A DNA stretch of 64,000 bases from Diplolepis rosae (Eukaryota > Arthropoda > Insecta > Hymenoptera > Diplolepididae): positions 1,302,001 through 1,366,000 of the forward strand of contig JAPYXD010000171.1 in assembly GCA_030998225.1 (NCBI GenBank), given 5' to 3'. Numbering within the stretch: the stretch's first letter is position 1; each line of letters begins with the position of its first letter. This document shows, in pieces, positions 22,789 through 33,047 of the stretch. A model generated the notes under the pieces. It made no database searches, was not told the DNA's origin, and saw only the letters and a program-made list of their open reading frames with translations. The translations under genes were made by a program, and so were the position numbers.

Positions 22789-23032
22789 GGAAAAAAATAG
22801 TTTAGTAAAGTTTATAGAACTGTTTAAAAGTTGAGGATACAGGCATTTACCGAACAGAGTTCTGCAATATTCATAGAACTTTCCAATATAAAATGCAGAA
22901 CATTCAGGAAAAAGTATTGAAAGTTCTATATTAATTATGAAAAGTTCTATAAATTTTGTAGAACTTTTTTCCGTAAATGCCTGTATACCCAACTCTTGAA
23001 CAGTTCTATAAACTTTATTGAACTTTTTTTTT
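22789..23032. mobile_element. MITE, about 245 bp, 60-bp inverted ends
   Basis: Inverted ends share AAGTTTATAGAACTGTT and TACAGGCATTTACC. The internal part repeats GTTCTAT motifs. It is non-coding, and the superfamily is not assigned. Confidence 0.75.
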
Positions 23033-23904
23033 CAGTGTAATATACTGTCTGGCCCATGCAAATTTAAAACAAATATCTATGTTGAGTCCTTTCGCACGTT
23101 CTTTTGTACGTCCTTTGGAATGTCTTTTTCGATGCAATAGAAGTGTTATAAATATAATCTTATTTATATACGATCCTTTTCCTAAAGTAGAAAATAACCT
23201 CCTAAACGACGTACAAAAGTTTGTACATACTACAGGACGTACCAATTGACATACCAACAGAAGTAAAAAATACGTCATTTTGCATCTCAGTTTCAAACGT
23301 CCTTTTGTACACGGTGAAAATAGTTCGAAAAAATTTTACTCGTTGGCTCAATTTGGAACATAAGGACATTACGATATATTTTCAGTTATAGTTCGATAAT
23401 GCGAAATTCATGAATATTTAATTCACCCAACTTAGAAGTTGGACAACTTTATATGAATATCTTCCAAAAATATTTACTTTACTGAAGTCTAACGTAGTAA
23501 AAATGAAAGGCTCCAGCACGATGAATAAACTTTAACATTATATGAAGGAGATCAATAACTTACACGCAATGCATTTTCCTCTGCAATTTATTTAAAGCTT
23601 CACCAAACTTTTAAGTAAATAATGAATTCTCCAATAAGAAGGATCCAACAACATTTATCATTCTATAACCAATTTGAAGGGAATTATTAACATTGCAAAA
23701 TATAAATTTTGCTTCACTTTATATTTGCAAACTTTAATGTACTAACATGAAATTTTATCGAATTTTTCTTCATTGTATGATAGATTTGATCCAAATAATT
23801 ACTGAGCTGTGATCCAAACTTTCCTGAGAAGTCAAGTAAAGTTTCTCGAGCTCTTTTTCTGCGTGTATTTGTTTTTATATGTACGTTCTTTTTTTCAAGA
23901 GTTA

Positions 23905-24000
23905 GCTGCAAAGGCCCTTTCGGTTTAACGTAGGTAAATCGGTCCCTGCAGCAAATCATTCTCTTACTATGCTAATTTTGTAGGGTGTTTCCAGTTATGC
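23905..24000. repeat. 95-bp repeat inverted with respect to 26820-26917
   Basis: It shares ACGTAGGTAAAT, CTTACTATGCTAATTTTGTA and GGGTGT with the mirror copy. The pair encloses a mariner piece, a PIF-like piece and a Tc1/mariner-like C-terminus. They may be terminal repeats of a composite element or two independent short copies. Confidence 0.75.
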
Positions 24001-24288
24001 ATGAATACCAATTTTTAGTTCTATTGAGACTTTCGTTTAGAGGCTGCACAGCCCATATATCATTTGAAGGGAATCCGCCACCTTTAATAATTTTATTTTT
24101 TGATTTTAGACCTTTCATGTAATTTCTTTTATGTTTAGTACCTTTATTTAGAAAGTTTTTGGGTTTTTTATAAATTCCAGAACCTTTATGTATTTTCAAA
24201 CTAAAAATTTGGAGCTTTTTTGGCATTGTTTTGACACGTTTTGACTTTGAATAACTTTTTTGTTTTTTAACCCATTGTCATATTAGTA

Positions 24289-24665
24289 AGTTCGAAGACG
24301 AGGAATTGCAGGCGTTATTGGATGAAGACCCAACCCAATCGCATCAACAATTGGCACAAACACTAAATGTGACCCGAGGAGCAATTTGCCAATATTTAAA
24401 AGCCATGGGAAAAATCCAAAAGCATGGAAAATGGGTACCACACCAACTGAACGATAGACAAATGGAAAATCGAAAAACCATTTGTGAAATTCTGCTTCAA
24501 CGGTTCGAAAGGAAATCTTTTCTGCATCGAATTGTCACGGGGGACGAAAATGGATTTATTTCGAGAACCCGAAGCGGAAAAAATCATGGCTTTCACCTGG
24601 TGAGGTCGGCCCATCGACTCCAAGGCCAAATCGAATCGAAAGTCTGCAAGAAATGTGTCCGATAG
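24289..24665 (+). pseudogene. Mariner transposase, internal fragment
   Basis: It starts inside the protein (FEDEELQALLDEDPTQS) and runs through the helix-turn-helix linker (LNVTRGAICQYLKAMGKI), GKWVPHQLN and KSFLHRIVTGDE, which holds the first catalytic Asp of mariner DD34D transposases. A one-base loss in an A run just after GDE shifts the frame; the expected continuation (NPKRKKSWLSPGE) is readable in the next frame. Both ends are missing. Confidence 0.9.
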
Positions 24666-24789
24666 GGGGACTTATTAAATAATTGAAGCGTTATTTTTGT
24701 CCATAGTAAATGAACCCAACATGTCTAGTACATAGCCTGTGGCGGAACAGACTACAAGGTTTCAGCAAATGATATTTTTTCACATGCTA

Positions 24790-25320
24790 TATGATTTTCG
24801 TTCATAGGCACTGCTGCTCCTTTTTTATGCTCAGCGTACATATGTTCACAAATAAGAATTAGAGATTCTGAGTTGCCATAAAGATCAGTAGCAACAGTAG
24901 AAATGTGTTTTTCAACCAACTCTTTTCTATTTAGAATAGGTATTCCAAAATGCTTTCCAGAAATATCTCTCTAAATGGCTTCTAGAACTTCGTGAACAAC
25001 TATAGACACGACGTAATGACTTGGAAGATCAAGCAAAGCAAATATTTTTTCGTTTGAAAGTCCAGTCCTTAGTCTAATGAGTAGTACAGCAGCTGCCTAT
25101 GATTGGCTTCTTATTCACGTGTTTCTCATTAAGGTAAGCAACTATGCTCATTTATCAATTTAAGGCATTGTGTAACCTGTTATGACAAGATATTCTTTTT
25201 CTGACAGGGTTCCATCTTTAAACTTTTGAAAGAAGCTTTTTTTCTCATCTTCTTTTGCAAGTTGAGAAAGAAGCAGCTGTAGGTCACTGAGAATGTGTCC
25301 TTGAATTTGTCCATCGATTG
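24790..25320 (-). pseudogene. PIF/Harbinger-like (Tnp4-type) transposase remnant
   Basis: Read downward. The frame near 25310-25160 gives QLLLSQLAKEDEKKSFFQKF and LSEKEYLVITGYTMP. Further on come LLIRLRTGLSNEKIFALL (helix-turn-helix typical of Tnp4 families), VVHEVLEAI and HFGIPILNRKELVEKHIS, with stops and frame changes between them. The DDE part is not visible. The family call rests on the LRTGLS and HEVLEAI-like pattern. Confidence 0.45.
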
Positions 25321-26097
25321 CAAGATGCGCACTATGCATTCATTTTTCATATCCAGATTATCAAATATAAGGAACAATGTTTCAAAAAACTGCACACACA
25401 AAAAATTTCTGTCCAACAGCGGAGCAAAAACGCTCATTTTCGTTACGATGGGGAGGAGCGAATCCGAGCCAATCCAAGCGATTCCACGCCAGTAAAGGGG
25501 TAGCATCGAAAACGTTCGAGATATGATGAAAGATGTGGTGGCACATATGGCCGAATTTATAAACTATCAAATATAACAATTAATCAATTCTATAATAATA
25601 TTTTAGCTCAATTTAGATCACAAAAATGACAGATAACATATAGCAACCAATAAAACATCAGTTACTTCAAACCCGCTTTGTATATTTTCAAACACGAAAA
25701 CTCGCTTTCGCTCCGCTGTTGAACAAAATAGTATGTGAACCTCGAGCAAAAACGGGCGTTTGTGCCTTGTATACAGTTGAAAACCCCTCGGCTTCGCCTC
25801 GGGGCTCAACTTATTATGCAGCTCGCAAAAGCTCGCTTTCGCTCTCGGTGCACAATATACTATTAACCGATATTTAGTAATACGATTGAATACTTTGAGA
25901 CTTCAGTACCATTTTAAAGCCGACACTAGTCTACAATTACACTATGAAATGAAATGTATATTCATAGAACAACTATACATAGGGACCCATTTTAATTTAT
26001 AATCCCAAATATCTTCTAAAATACTTTATCTACGAAAAAATGGTTCGGGCATAGGTTGACCAGGACCAAGGGGGACATTTGACTGTACCATCAATTT

Positions 26098-26275
26098 TGA
26101 CCTTGAGGTCAATTTTCAAGGTCAAATGGAGGTAAGACCCTTTTCTTTCTGAATTACTGAATTGTCTTGGTTTTTCGGGGTGAACAAACGTTCAAGATGC
26201 TTCACAAAAGTCGATGAAATGTTAAGGTGTACATCACCTTGACCGTCATGACCTTAAGGTCAATTTCTATGACCT
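26098..26275. promoter_or_regulatory. Cluster of AGGTCA nuclear-receptor half-sites
   Basis: Half-sites occur at 26098-26103, 26106-26111, 26119-26124, 26249-26254, 26257-26262 and 26270-26275, plus a partial one at 26239-26244. Two pairs have the identical everted layout TGACCT-2-AGGTCA. Such motifs bind ecdysone-receptor-class and related nuclear receptors. No gene is visible nearby, so function is unproven; the cluster may be part of a repeat. Confidence 0.45.
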
Positions 26276-26365
26276 TATAGCAATGCATAAATTTTTTTGA
26301 TTCAAATAATTTTTTTTTTAAAGTAGTGAAAAATAAAACTTAACTATATAAAAATTTTTGCTCAG

Positions 26366-26510
26366 CGACCCATAACAAGAGAAGATCTGATGGAAAGGAT
26401 TCAGAGAGCTTGCGCAGCCATCTCTCGAGAAACTTTGCTGAAAGCTGTGGACGGTTTTGAAAGTCGTCTACGTTTGTGTCTTTAAGCCAATGGAGAGCAC
26501 TTCGATACAG
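26366..26510 (+). pseudogene. Tc1/mariner-like transposase C-terminus
   Basis: RPITREDLMERIQRACAAIS, ETLLKAVDGFESRLRLCL, one TAA, then ANGEHFD. This is the C-terminal layout of DDE_3-type transposases (the same type as 28176-28364). Only about 48 codons remain. Confidence 0.75.
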
Positions 26511-26819
26511 TTACTCCGTGGCTGATTATAACACTGGTAGCAATGGTGAGAGGCAAGGGGAAACGGAACTTACTACGTTCACGCCGTTGTTTCTGGCTAA
26601 CGCTAGAAGTAAGGACAAAGTGTCTTTTTTCGTAACTAGTCACAGAGAAGTGACATTGTCAAGATTGTCACTTTTGTAACTACATAGTCACAGCCTTTAC
26701 ATCTTATCCGAAATTATTGTTACTGTAGGGATCGGGAAGAGAATAATGTGTCCATTGAGCAATTTATAAAATAAAAATTTATAGAGCATCAGTCTGGTTA
26801 TTTAATAGCCACACCTCGT

Positions 26820-26917
26820 ATAACTAGAGACACCCTACAAAATTAGCATAGTAAGAGAGTGATTCACTGCTGGGGTCCATTTACCTATGTTATGCCGAAG
26901 GACCTTTGTAACAACGC
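26820..26917. repeat. Mirror of the repeat at 23905-24000
   Basis: Inverted partner with ACACCCTACAAAATTAGC and AGTAAGAGA. It follows the transposase C-terminus by about 300 bases. Confidence 0.75.
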
Positions 26918-27329
26918 TGGTTTATACGCCATTTTAACTATTTGCGCAGACTAGAAGGATTTTATTCATGAAATTAATCTATTAACATTTTTCGTATAAG
27001 CACTTACATATTTATGTAAGAAAAACAATTTTATTTAATTTAAATTTTAAAAAATTTTAGCCTATTTTTATGAGCTCTGGTCGCAATGTTTCATTTTGCA
27101 CGAATTCAGAATCCCAGTTCGCTATTGGACACGGAAAAAAATATCAGATCAATCTGAATATTTAAAGTGTGAATTTATCAATATTTGGAGCTATATTCAC
27201 CCTTATGATAAGTCAAGGTGTAGCCGAGACGTAGCTGAGGCAAAGCCGAGACGAAGCCGAGGCGCGATCAGTCCTGCGAGCATTGTCGCGAGTCTCGTAA
27301 TTTCCCGAATTGTGTGCATTGGCACGTAT
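26918..27329. other. No recognised gene; small GC patch
   Basis: Near 27219-27272 the word AGCCGAGACGA recurs about four times in degenerate form, a short minisatellite. The remainder is AT-rich. Confidence 0.45.
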
Positions 27330-27710
27330 TCTATTTTATGTGACTTTGGTGCGTATATGAGTTTTTATGCGTACACTCGAATCTGATCTAGTAGTGTAGC
27401 TGTTTGCGGCTATTGATAATTCAAGACTAGTCCCGGCCATTTTGATTTTATCGATCTTGTGTAGTAGTAGCGTGTTGTAATAGAGTATGCGCAGTTCAAA
27501 TGTACAAGGCTTTGTCAGTAGGGTGCTAACGCTGTACGAAGAAGAAGAAGAATAAGAAGAAGATTGTGCTCCGCTGTATGGTTCTAGGCGCATGCGCAGT
27601 TCAATTTTTACATTTCATTCCTCTGTAACGGAATACACAACATTGTGCTACTCTCAACTGTAGCGGAAAAACGAGTTTCCATGCCGGAGGCACATAAAAG
27701 AATTTTTATA
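27330..27710. repeat. 380-bp repeat, inverted copy at 62050-62440
   Basis: It matches 62050-62440 in reverse complement over most of its length, including ACTGCGCATGCGCC-type words, CTACTACTACACAAGATCG and a GAAGAAGAATAAG tract. The copies are 34.7 kb apart. No coding content is seen. Confidence 0.85.
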
Positions 27711-28053
27711 GAAGGACCATCTGACTATTTAGAAGGTCTGTCTGACTATAACTCTGACCCTACATTATCTTCGCGTACAAATACACCTAATGAACGCTGA
27801 GTTCTTTTTTCACAAAGTAGGTACATAAATCATTAAATAGCACTAACTTTGTGAAATAATATTTGAAAGAAAAGAAAAAATAGTTTCTCATTTTTTACAC
27901 TAAAAGAAAAATACTTCACTTTGGAACAATTTCAAAACATCACCACGGTCAACAAATGACTTCAATTATTTTTAATACTAAATTTATTACTAAATTTTTT
28001 AACAATCCTTATGTAAGTATATACGCTGCTGCAGAATAAAATTGATGAGTATA

Positions 28054-28615
28054 CAGGGTGCGCCATTTAGACCTTCGGTATTTCAACATTGAATAACTAT
28101 GACACTTTTCAGCCGATTTTGGCAAATGAGCAAGATTTGTTTAGGATATACTTTACCATTTATTGCAAATCAGTTTCAGAACACGTCGATTAAATGACCA
28201 CCTCCATTCGATACACAAAAAGCAGCTCTTTTTCGCGTATTCTGCATAACATTGGCCAGCATTTCGGGCGTTATACCAGCTATTTCGGCTCGTATGTTAC
28301 ATTTAAGTTCGTCAATTGTCTTTGGCTTGCTGGCATAAACTTTGCTTTTTACAAATAATCCCAAAGAAAAAAGTTAGGTACAGTTAAATCCGGAGAACGA
28401 GGATTTTTTACGATAAGCACGCACAGTTTTTACAATTAAACGATTGTTTTCAATGTAAAACGCTACGATTTCAGCGCGTATTTTCGGTGTGTATTGACTA
28501 ATGGTTACAATGGTACTGAATGACGTTTCAGAATCGTGCTCATTTGTCAAAATCGGCTGAAAAACAACAGAGTTATTCGATGTTGAAATACCGAAGGTCT
28601 AGATGGCGCACCCTG
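28054..28615. mobile_element. Internally deleted Tc1/mariner-like element
   Basis: 562 bp with inverted ends CAGGGTGCGCCATTTAGACC and CAGGGTGCGCCATCTAGACC, flanked by TA (28052-28053 and 28616-28617). It keeps only the N-terminal scrap and the C-terminus of its transposase. Confidence 0.9.
28176..28430 (-). pseudogene. Transposase C-terminus inside the deleted element
   Basis: Read downward: SGFNCT (degenerate PDLTP region), LFVKSKVYASKPKTIDELK, AEIAGITPEMLANVM and CVSNGGGHLIDVF. This matches the tail of the DDE_3 group of Tc1/mariner transposases found in many insects. The catalytic core is absent, so it cannot move on its own. Confidence 0.8.
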
Positions 28616-29618
28616 TATATATAATTTAAATATGTAATAAATATATAATAATAAACAATAATAAATAATATAGAATAATACATATAGCGATACATTTCTC
28701 TGGAAGTAAGTTATGGAAAGCTATTGCGTATGCCTAGGTGCAAAATGAAACAACTGCGTGAAATCTTGTGAATAAAAAAGTTTTTAGGAATCAGAATTGA
28801 TACAAGGGGACACGGAAGAAGCTGAACAGGTCCTTTTAACATTTTTTTCCCCATGGGACAAGAAATGTTGAAGCAATTACGTATACGTCACACCTATGCA
28901 CGTTTCTACATACGTCTCCATGTGTGGATTCACAGTTGGGGAACTAGCGCAATAGTGTTCGGACTCTTCATCTGATAAAATGTTACGTTATTTCACTTGA
29001 ATTTATTCGGTAATTTGGAAGAAAATCTGTTTGAAAACTGATTTGCAGTTTATAAATGTTGGGACACGAATTTCTATTTTCACACATTGAGTATATTATA
29101 GGAAACAATTTCTTAAATTTAAAATGGAAAGTGAAAAAATATAAAGTATATATAGAAATTTAGCTGAAATCTCTAGTTTTAAAACATATATATATATAAC
29201 GCAAATTTTAATACTGAAATTCATTGTTTTCTTTTAAGATATGGATAAGTTCTCTTCGTTCAACGAGGACTTGGCGCTCGCCCGTTTCTAGCGCATCTAG
29301 CGGCACTGTCAAGGTAATTTTCAACAAGACTTTTACTACATTACGTAAAAGTAAAGAAATTAAATTAAAATACTCAGTCTGATACAATTTAATTTGTTAA
29401 ATGATTGAATCCGGAAGAGCTTATGATATTAGAATCAAATTAATTATTTGTCGCGAGCAGAGACTTCTAACGTCAGGAAGCAGTAAAGTGTGTCTTTATG
29501 AAGATGGAGTAGGCACAGAGCGTTCGATTCCATGTAGTTTCTAAATTTATATTAACCTATCTGGGTGAAATAGAAACTAGAAAGAGAGTTAAAACGGATG
29601 CTCTGCCCTCTCTATATA
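28616..29618. other. No recognised gene
   Basis: AT-rich. A short patch at 29260-29320 (GCGCATCTAGCGGCACTG) loosely resembles an insulator-type motif, but alone that means little. Confidence 0.4.
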
Positions 29619-30537
29619 CCAGGTCTAGAAGTAAGAAACCAGAATTTCCCTATAGATGGTGCTTGCCATCAGTTTAGGGACCGTACGACCGCTTCTGCAG
29701 CGCCATCTTCTCCCTTTAGCAGCTGAGAAAGATTTTCAGTAGACAACAACCCAAGTTCGATATACCAGTTTATTTACTACAAGCATCAACATGTCGAGTT
29801 TTGTGCCTACGAACTACGATTTGCGGACAGCACTGGTATTTTGTTATCACTTGAAGAAAACTGCTGCAGAATCGCATCGAATGCTTGTCGAAGCTTACGG
29901 TGAACATGCTCTTGGCAAAACACAGTGTTTCGAGTGGTTTAAAAAATTCAAAAGTGGTAATTTTGATGTGAGAAACGAAGATCGTGGAAAACCACCGAAA
30001 AAGTGCGTTTGGTGGGATCAGAAGGGTGTTATCTATTATGAGCTGCTAAAAGCTGGTGAAACTGTCAACACGAATCGCTACCAAAAGCAAATGATCGATT
30101 TAAATCGAGCATTACAAAAAAACGACCGGATTATCGAAGAAGGCAACACAAAATAATTTTTCTTCACGATAATGCCTCATCACACACAGCGAAACGGGTC
30201 AAGGAAACGATCAAGACGTTCAGCTGGGAAATACTGACGCATGCCGCTTATTCTCCAGACTTGGCTCCGTCGGATTACCATCTGTTCACATCACTGAGCC
30301 ACGCTCTCGCTGAACAACGCTTTACTTCGTACGAAAATGTACGAGAATGGCTGGATAACTGGTTTGATTTAAAAGATGAACAGTTTTGTTGGCGTGGCAT
30401 TCATCACCTTCCGGTGAGGTGGGAAAAATGTGTAAACAGCAATGGAGATTACTTTGAAGAAAATATTTTTCATCACTTTCATGCAACAGACGTGTAACTT
30501 TTGCAAAAAAATTCCGGTTTCATACTTCTAGACCTGG
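29619..30537 (+). mobile_element. Mariner element with deleted core
   Basis: 919 bp, with terminal repeats beginning CCAGGTCTAGAAGTA at both ends and TA duplications (29617-29618 and 30538-30539). A full mariner is about 1.25 kb; the missing part is the middle of the transposase. Confidence 0.93.
29791..30497 (+). pseudogene. Mariner transposase, internally deleted
   Basis: The intact N-terminus (MSSFVPTNYDLRTALVFCYH...LGKTQCFEWFKKFKSGNFDV) jumps from RGKPPKK straight to CVWWDQKGVIYYELL, losing the linker and first catalytic Asp. After a frameshift near 30150 the rest reads FLHDNASSHTAK (second Asp), AYSPDLAPSDYHLF (third Asp), then WRGIHHLPVRWEKC. The start at 29791 matches the usual mariner start. 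The lost region is about the one that survives in the fragment at 24289-24665. Confidence 0.95.
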
Positions 30538-30544
30538 TATGCAC

Positions 30545-31690
30545 CATCTTGAAAAACCAAACACTCTGAAACATATTAAAATTGTTTAGTTTTGTTACAT
30601 TTGAGTTACATAAATTTTTCCTTCCATCATACAGCTTTGCAATAAGCAGATTCTCTGGATGAACAAAAAATTCATTATTTCGGATAACTTTGTCTATTGT
30701 TTCACGGAGATCATCTTCCAGATATCCTGACAAATGAATAGTTTTCCACAAGTATTTTGGGGCGTGTTTTATTGCTTCTTGATACTTTATATTAAACCAC
30801 ATGGGCGCGTGAACGTAAAGATGAATTTAACCCGGACTTGTAACTGTTAAGATGAAGGTTTCGTCCCTGTATAAGTTCGAAGCATTCAGTCCACTAGAGT
30901 CAAACATCTTTCATGCGATAATTTTTCAGGACTTCTTTTAGCAAGCTCTGACAAACACTATCCTGAGTTGACAGCCTGACATATATCTGACAAATAATTC
31001 TAATCTGAATTTAGATCAGTGATATTAACTATAGAATTTGAAGATTGAATTTTACGAAAAGCGACGACAGGTACCTCTTGACAGGTTGGTAAAATTTTAC
31101 CAATTTGATCAGAGTATTCATTTAGACCAGGAGTTACACCGTCTAGTGGATAGAAGAGGTGCTAAAGAGGCAGCTCATTGCGATGTAATTGACTGATGAC
31201 CCAGTGGAGCGGTTTTTTCAGTACCAACTCTAATCTTCATGTAATTCCAGAATGGTTCTCAGTATTCGTGGGAAATCCATCGCATCTAACAAAATACAAA
31301 TTTTTGAGATTAATCTTCCACTCAAAAAATAACGCTAACACACATGTCATTAAAAACATTTTCAGCAGCTATAGAAAATGATGTAAAGTGTTGAAAATAT
31401 TTTCTCCAGCTTCTCGAATAAGACTTATGTGCTCTTATCGTAGAGTTCAAATCCTTTTGGCCACCAGAGTAAAAGGCTTGCAGTTTTGATACCGATGAGA
31501 ATCACTACCTCTGTTGTTTCTTGCAATACTTTTTACATTCTCGGTCGACTTTATTCTTGTCAAAAATTAACTCTTTTACTCCAAGAACGCATTTATTGTT
31601 AACATGTAAATTGAATAATGTTAATGCTGCAGCACATCTGCTGCCAATCTTATACCAGTTGCAAACTGTCACTAGGACACTTCATTCTTG
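30545..31690 (-). pseudogene. Arthropod TE-type protein, decayed (unnamed family)
   Basis: Read downward. An N-side block (VCNWYKIGSRCAAAL, IFDKNKVDRECKK) comes first. Next is a central block (LHWVISQLHRNELPL, LFYPLDGVTPGL, IGKILPTCQEVPVVAFR), and then a C-terminal block (MWFNIKYQEAIKHAPKYLW, LEDDLRETIDKVI, FFVHPENLLIAKL). I recognise these as a multi-copy arthropod protein family that behaves like a TE gene. I do not know its catalytic activity. Many stops and frameshifts separate the blocks. The mariner at 29619-30537 ends just beside its 3' side. Confidence 0.6.
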
Positions 31691-31699
31691 TTTTCCGTG

Positions 31700-32164
31700 A
31701 CTGCAATTTATCAGAATCCCAATCAATTTTATCATCCGCTTCATCATCTTCACTCATGTCAACCATTTAATCTTTATCTAGTTCATTATCACACACCTCT
31801 AGACCAGATGTTTCTTCAGAGATGTAATCGTGCGCTTTCGTACACTATAAGAATTTTCTGATGTACATGTATATTGTCTAAATTTAACTCATCTATCGAA
31901 ATCGGCACCAATTTAAGTGGACGCTTCACTTTTTCCTTTTGAACTCTTACTACTTTTTATAGGTGGAGATGCGATTTTTCTTCTTTTTAATATATACTGA
32001 TCCAAAAGAAAAATCATTACAGAGATTAAGGAATTTTGCGTCACAAGTACAGGATTCATTTCAGGCTTACAAACAAATTCATCAAGGAGTCTATTATTTA
32101 AAAAAAAAATTTACATGGCTTATAAAGGTTGGTTTTTCGTTATCATCATTATACGATTTTTGAA
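31700..32164. other. No recognised gene
   Basis: A frame at 31963-32163 (plus) follows a T-rich AG (TTTTTATAG) and reads moderately protein-like, but it shows no known motif. The rest may be decayed 5' parts of the gene on the minus strand. Confidence 0.3.
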
Positions 32165-32728
32165 ATTTAGATATATGGGTCAGAATTTCTCAAACGGATT
32201 ACCCGAATTCGATGAAAATTCAAGTCTACTTCAAAATTATTTTTTACGATAGTGTTTACCATTCCCGATATAAATCTAAAGTGATTTCGTTGAAAAAAAA
32301 ATTTTGTTTATAATATTAACAATTAAAGATTTTTGTCACTTTTTTTTGTAAAATTAATTCTGGCTGATCTAATTATCCGATTTTTATGTTTTTTGTGGCA
32401 ATGGAATCGTCATTTAACATAGATTGACTATGATTTTTTCCGATTTGAAAACTTGAAATTTTATGTGAAATTTTAATAATTGTTTATAACAAATTGATAA
32501 ACAAATGTCTTCTTCATCGGATTTCGACTGGAAAAAAACCACATGTACTTCATTCTATTATCTTTCATATTCCGTTGAGAAAAAGAATCGCCCGCATTTT
32601 GGAACGATCCAATGCGGTCGAAAACATTGTCGCGCGAGGTGCCAAAACTGTGCCGTTCGCTCGCGCGCATTTATTCTTCACCGCGAAAATGCTTCGTGCT
32701 ATGTAAAAACGATTTCTTGGGTGACTAA
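32165..32728. repeat. Left inverted arm of an 8.4-kb TE-like unit
   Basis: Reverse complement of 40099-40605, with an extra block of about 60 bases at 32461-32520. It shares CATAGATTGACTATGATTTT, GGAACGATCC and CGCGCGAGGTGCCAAAAC with the mirror arm. It encloses a gene with DDD-like residues and a nested retrotransposon. Confidence 0.88.
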
Positions 32729-33047
32729 ATAAACGTAACAAAATACTTAGTTGGAACATTTAATGATGAATAACTAGAAGAAGAATGATATATAGTACAA
32801 CATACTGAATTAAATGATTGATTTTACACATAATTTTGGTTAATGTAAGTGTTTGGAATATTTTACAAATAATGTGTTGATTCTTCGGCTGATCGAAAAC
32901 TAACAAATTAACAGATCATATTATTAAGCCTCCAAGTGATAAATACTATTTTATAATATTATAAATATAATAATAATACTATTTTGCACAAAACGTGCTT
33001 TGGTTCTGTGGCTGTCTTGAATGAATGAAATTTACGCGTATTCTTAA

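Noticed and set aside
25770..25860. CTCGGCTTCGCCTCGGGG and GCTCGCTTTCGCTC words, bacterial-looking palindromes
   Set aside because: The putative stem has central mismatches, and such words occur in insect repeats; no evidence for bacterial transfer.
29260..29325. CTCF-like GCGCATCTAGCGG motif
   Set aside because: A single partial match with no supporting context.
32473..32759. Similar short ORFs in the two inverted arms at 32.5 and 40.2 kb
   Set aside because: The similarity is explained by the DNA-level inverted repeat; several frames are open at once and none has motifs.
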